Source: Bacillota bacterium
GTDB taxonomy: Bacteria; Bacillota; Clostridia; Lachnospirales; Lachnospiraceae
DNA length: 8,208 nucleotides
Direction of reading: 5' to 3'
NCBI GenBank assembly: GCA_023414985.1
Contig: JAEZLY010000295.1
Span: 1-8,208, forward strand
Positions 5,027 through 8,208 of the stretch are shown here, one piece after another; positions within the stretch are counted from its first letter, which is position 1; every line of letters starts with the position of its first letter. A model generated the notes under the pieces. It ran no database searches, was not told the DNA's origin, and saw only the letters and a list, made by a program, of their open reading frames with translations. The position numbers and the translations under genes are program-made.

Positions 5027-8000
5027 TTGAGAACCTTTACAATGCCCCTGATGGAGTTAAAGGAATTCATAGACATCAGGGATAACATAAAATCGAAAAC
5101 CCTGCCGGTACAAGTTACCGGCTGTATTGATTCCCAAAAATGCCATTTGATCCATGGTTTAGGGGAGGGGTTCAAATATAAGGTTATCGTAACCTATAAT
5201 GATCTCAAGGCAAAGGAGATTTATGAGGATTATCGCCTCTATGATAAGGAGGTACTGCTCTATCCGGCAAAGGATATCATCTTTTATAGTGCCGATATCC
5301 ATGGAAATGCCATTGTTCGGGATCGATTGCGTGTCTTAAGCAGACTGATTGAGAACAAGGAGGCAACGATTATCCTGTCTCTGGACGGAGGAATGGATCG
5401 CTTACTACCGCTGCAGATGTTGAGGGACCGTATTCTGACTGTAGATATTAATTCGGGAATCAAGCTTACTGAATTTTCGGAAGCACTGGTGCATCTGGGT
5501 TACGAGAGGCAGGCACAGGTGGAGGCTCCGGGAGATTTTGCCGTTCGAGGCGGTATTATTGATATCTTTCCGCTGACGGAGGATGCTCCTTATCGGATCG
5601 AGCTGTGGGGGGATGAGATTGATTCCATCCGTACCTTCGATGTAAGCAGCCAGAGATCCATCGAACAGGTCGAAAAGCTGGTCATCTATCCGGCTGCAGA
5701 GATTATTCCGGATGAAGTAAGGCTGCGTGCCGGTATCAAGAAGCTGGAGGCAGAGGAAAAGGAGTATTATAAGACGCTCCGGGAACAGTTTAAGACAGAG
5801 GAAGCTGCCAGAATTCATCAGATTGTAGCAGAGTTCAAGGACAATCTGGAGGCCTACCATGGCTCCGTTGCTCTGGAAAGCTATATCAACTATTTCTATG
5901 ACCAGACGATGAGCTTCTTCCAATACTTTAACCCTGAGGATACAATTTTCTTCCTTGATGAACCCGGAAGACTGGTCGAAAAGGGTGAAGCCGTAGAGAC
6001 GGAGTTCCGGGAGGGCATGATCGGACGTATCGAGAAGGGCTATATCCTTCCCGGACAGATGGATGTCATCTATAGCTATAAGGAAGCCATGGGTATGCTG
6101 GCGAATCGGAACTCAATCCTGATCAGCACCATGGAGGTCAAGAATAATTTTTACTCACCGAAGAGAAAATACGATTTTACGGTTCAAACCGTTGCGTCTT
6201 ATCATAAGAACTTTGAAGTCCTGGTTAAGGATCTGGAGCGCTGGAAGAAGAATAAATACCGAGTCATCCTGCTTTCCGGTTCCCGTACAAGGGCAATGCG
6301 TCTGGCGGAGGACCTACAAAGGGACTATGGACTCAGTGCCTTCTACAGTGAGGATATGGACAGGGTGCTGCAAAGCGGAGAGATTATGGTTGCCTACGGG
6401 AATCTTCGAAGAGGCTTCGAATATCCGCTGATTAAGCTGGTCATCATCTCGGAAAGCGACATCTTCGGTTCGGAGAAGAAGAAAAAACGGAAGAAATCCG
6501 GTTACGAGGGAAGCAAGATTCAGAGCTTCACCGAGCTGACACCGGGAGATTACGTCGTACATGAGAATCACGGCCTCGGAATCTACCGGGGAATCGAGAA
6601 GATTGAGGTCGACAAGGTAACCAAGGATTATATTAAGATTGAATATGGCGGCGGAGGCGTGTTGTATATTCTGGCAACAGGCCTTGACGTGATTCAGCGA
6701 TATTCCGGCTCAGAGGGGCGCAAACCGAAGTTAAATAAGCTGAATTCCATCGAATGGAAGAATACAAAGGCTAAGGTTCGCGGTGCGGTGCAGGAGGTTG
6801 CAAAGGAACTGGTGGAGCTTTATGCCGAGCGCAGGGAAAAGAAGGGCTTTCAGTTTGGGCCCGATACTGTATGGCAGAAGGAATTCGAGGAAGAATTCCC
6901 GTATGAAGAGACCGAGGACCAGCTGACTGCAATCGACTCTACCAAGCGGGATATGGAAAGCACCAGAATCATGGATCGTCTTATCTGCGGCGATGTGGGT
7001 TACGGGAAGACGGAGATTGCAATCCGGGCAGCCTTCAAGGCGGTATCGGACGGCAAGCAGGTAGTTGTCCTCGTTCCTACGACGATCCTTGCACAGCAGC
7101 ATTATAATACTTTGGTACAGCGTATGAAGGATTTTCCGGTCAGTGTGGATGTGCTGTCCCGATTCCGCTCTGCCGCGGAACAGAAGAAGACGCTGGAGCG
7201 TCTAAGAAAAGGAAACCTTGATATCGTGGTCGGAACCCACAGGGTATTATCCGGGGATGTGAAGTTCAAGAACTTAGGCCTTCTGATTGTAGATGAGGAA
7301 CAGCGCTTCGGTGTTACCCATAAGGAGAAGATCAAACAGTTAAAGAAGGATATTGACGTATTGACATTAACTGCGACCCCGATCCCGAGAACACTCCACA
7401 TGAGTCTGGTCGGAATCCGGGATATGAGTGTCCTGGATGAACCACCGGTAGACCGTCTTCCGATTCAGACCTATGTACTGGAGCATAACGATGAAATCAT
7501 CAGGGAGGCAATCAGCAGGGAGCTGGCCAGGGGTGGACAGGTATACTATGTCTATAACCGTGTCAGCGGTATCGATGAGATTGCGGCTAATGTATCGAGG
7601 CTTGTACCGGAGGCAAATGTAGCATTTGCCCATGGACAGATGCACGAGCGTACCTTGGAGAAGATTATGTTTGAATTTATCTCAGGAGAGATCGATGTGC
7701 TTGTATCCACTACCATCATTGAGACCGGTCTGGATATCTCCAATGTTAATACGATGATTATCGATGATGCAGACCGTCTCGGCCTATCCCAGCTCTATCA
7801 GCTGAGAGGGCGTGTCGGACGTTCCAACCGTACAGCCTATGCATTCCTAATGTATCGTAGGGATAAGATGCTCAAGGAAATCGCAGAAAAGCGTCTTCAT
7901 GCGATCAAGGAATTTACAGAGCTGGGATCCGGCTTTAAGATTGCAATGAGAGACTTGGAGATCCGCGGTGCCGGTAATCTGCTTGGTGCCGAGCAGAGCG

Positions 8001-8208
8001 GACATATGGAAGCGGTCGGTTACGATTTATATTGCAAGATGCTCAATGATGCGGTAAAATCCATGAAGGGCGAGGTGACGGAGGAGGAGACCTTCGAGAC
8101 CACCGTGGATATGGATATGGATGCTTATATCCCCGCCACTTACATCAAGAATGAGATCCATAAGCTGGATATTTATAAGAGAATTGCTGAGATTGAGAAT
8201 GAAGAAGA
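5027..8208 (+). CDS. mfd: Transcription-repair coupling factor Mfd (3' end outside the window)
   Basis: Mfd is a cytoplasmic ATP-driven DNA translocase that pushes stalled RNA polymerase off damaged DNA and recruits UvrA. About 1060 unbroken codons are present; the family usually has about 1150-1180, so the C-terminus is cut by the edge. The UvrB-like N-terminal part lacks a working P-loop (TGCIDSQK in its place) and contains YPAKD (79-83), GDFAVRGGIIDIFP (169-182) and DEP (311-313). The RNA-polymerase-interacting domain begins near PGDYVVHENHGLG (506-518). The RecG-like motor shows Walker A GDVGYGKTE (655-663), DEEQ (756-759), TAT (782-784) and QLYQLRGRVGR (922-932), followed by the translocation motif ELGSGFKIAMRDLEIRGAGN (965-984). 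The TRCF C-terminal domain has started (DAYIPATYIKNE) when the window ends. It starts at TTG. No strong promoter is evident: it may be read from pth or from within the palindromic element upstream. Confidence 0.97.
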   Translation, partial: MRTFTMPLMELKEFIDIRDNIKSKTLPVQVTGCIDSQKCHLIHGLGEGFKYKVIVTYNDLKAKEIYEDYRLYDKEVLLYPAKDIIFYSADIHGNAIVRDRLRVLSRLIENKEATIILSLDGGMDRLLPLQMLRDRILTVDINSGIKLTEFSEALVHLGYERQAQVEAPGDFAVRGGIIDIFPLTEDAPYRIELWGDEIDSIRTFDVSSQRSIEQVEKLVIYPAAEIIPDEVRLRAGIKKLEAEEKEYYKTLREQFKTEEAARIHQIVAEFKDNLEAYHGSVALESYINYFYDQTMSFFQYFNPEDTIFFLDEPGRLVEKGEAVETEFREGMIGRIEKGYILPGQMDVIYSYKEAMGMLANRNSILISTMEVKNNFYSPKRKYDFTVQTVASYHKNFEVLVKDLERWKKNKYRVILLSGSRTRAMRLAEDLQRDYGLSAFYSEDMDRVLQSGEIMVAYGNLRRGFEYPLIKLVIISESDIFGSEKKKKRKKSGYEGSKIQSFTELTPGDYVVHENHGLGIYRGIEKIEVDKVTKDYIKIEYGGGGVLYILATGLDVIQRYSGSEGRKPKLNKLNSIEWKNTKAKVRGAVQEVAKELVELYAERREKKGFQFGPDTVWQKEFEEEFPYEETEDQLTAIDSTKRDMESTRIMDRLICGDVGYGKTEIAIRAAFKAVSDGKQVVVLVPTTILAQQHYNTLVQRMKDFPVSVDVLSRFRSAAEQKKTLERLRKGNLDIVVGTHRVLSGDVKFKNLGLLIVDEEQRFGVTHKEKIKQLKKDIDVLTLTATPIPRTLHMSLVGIRDMSVLDEPPVDRLPIQTYVLEHNDEIIREAISRELARGGQVYYVYNRVSGIDEIAANVSRLVPEANVAFAHGQMHERTLEKIMFEFISGEIDVLVSTTIIETGLDISNVNTMIIDDADRLGLSQLYQLRGRVGRSNRTAYAFLMYRRDKMLKEIAEKRLHAIKEFTELGSGFKIAMRDLEIRGAGNLLGAEQSGHMEAVGYDLYCKMLNDAVKSMKGEVTEEETFETTVDMDMDAYIPATYIKNEIHKLDIYKRIAEIENEE

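Noticed and set aside
5405..5923. 172-codon open frame on the minus strand
   Set aside because: It is antisense to mfd, which is continuous and full of family motifs here; it has no recognisable domain.

Overview
The window looks like a chromosomal housekeeping segment from a low-to-mid-GC Firmicute of class Clostridia, most likely the family Lachnospiraceae. I base this on the proteins (clostridial-type MurC, SpoVG, a DUF4003-type protein, Pth and Mfd), strong AGGAGG-like ribosome binding sites, a TTG start on mfd, and many small palindromic intergenic elements. No database was searched; family names come from recognising the sequences.

Layout from left to right. Positions 1-28 hold two abutting perfect DnaA boxes plus part of a possible third, just beyond the 3' end of murC. 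murC (29-1432, minus strand) encodes UDP-N-acetylmuramate--L-alanine ligase and has a recognisable promoter. The roughly 600-base divergent region between murC and spoVG carries a 118-bp inverted repeat, a stretch with no visible gene, and a strong sigma-A promoter for spoVG whose spacer is a perfect palindrome. spoVG (2036-2317, plus) ends at a classic intrinsic terminator. A run of five hairpins follows (2367-2523), then a small TTG-started gene of unknown function (2589-2840) whose terminator overlaps its own stop codon. Next come a DUF4003-family gene with its own promoter (2945-3937) and pth (4008-4574).

The 450 bases between pth and mfd contain no gene. They hold four degenerate direct repeats (4583-4748) and a 226-bp palindromic element with perfect 15-bp terminal inverted repeats (4774-4999), which resembles a MITE. 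mfd begins at a TTG 27 bases after that element and runs off the right edge; about 1060 codons are present, roughly nine tenths of the gene.

Functionally, the genes cover cell-wall precursor synthesis (murC), RNA-binding developmental regulation (spoVG), peptidyl-tRNA recycling (pth) and transcription-coupled repair (mfd). The order spoVG...pth...mfd echoes the spoVG-glmU-prs-ctc-pth-fin-mfd region of Bacillus subtilis, with glmU, prs, ctc and fin missing and two poorly characterised genes in their place. The coding genes are ordinary. The unusual content is intergenic: the DnaA-box pair, three palindromic elements that may share terminal motifs, the direct-repeat cluster, and palindromes placed on two promoters. 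I found no defence system, CRISPR array, rRNA, tRNA or transposase gene.
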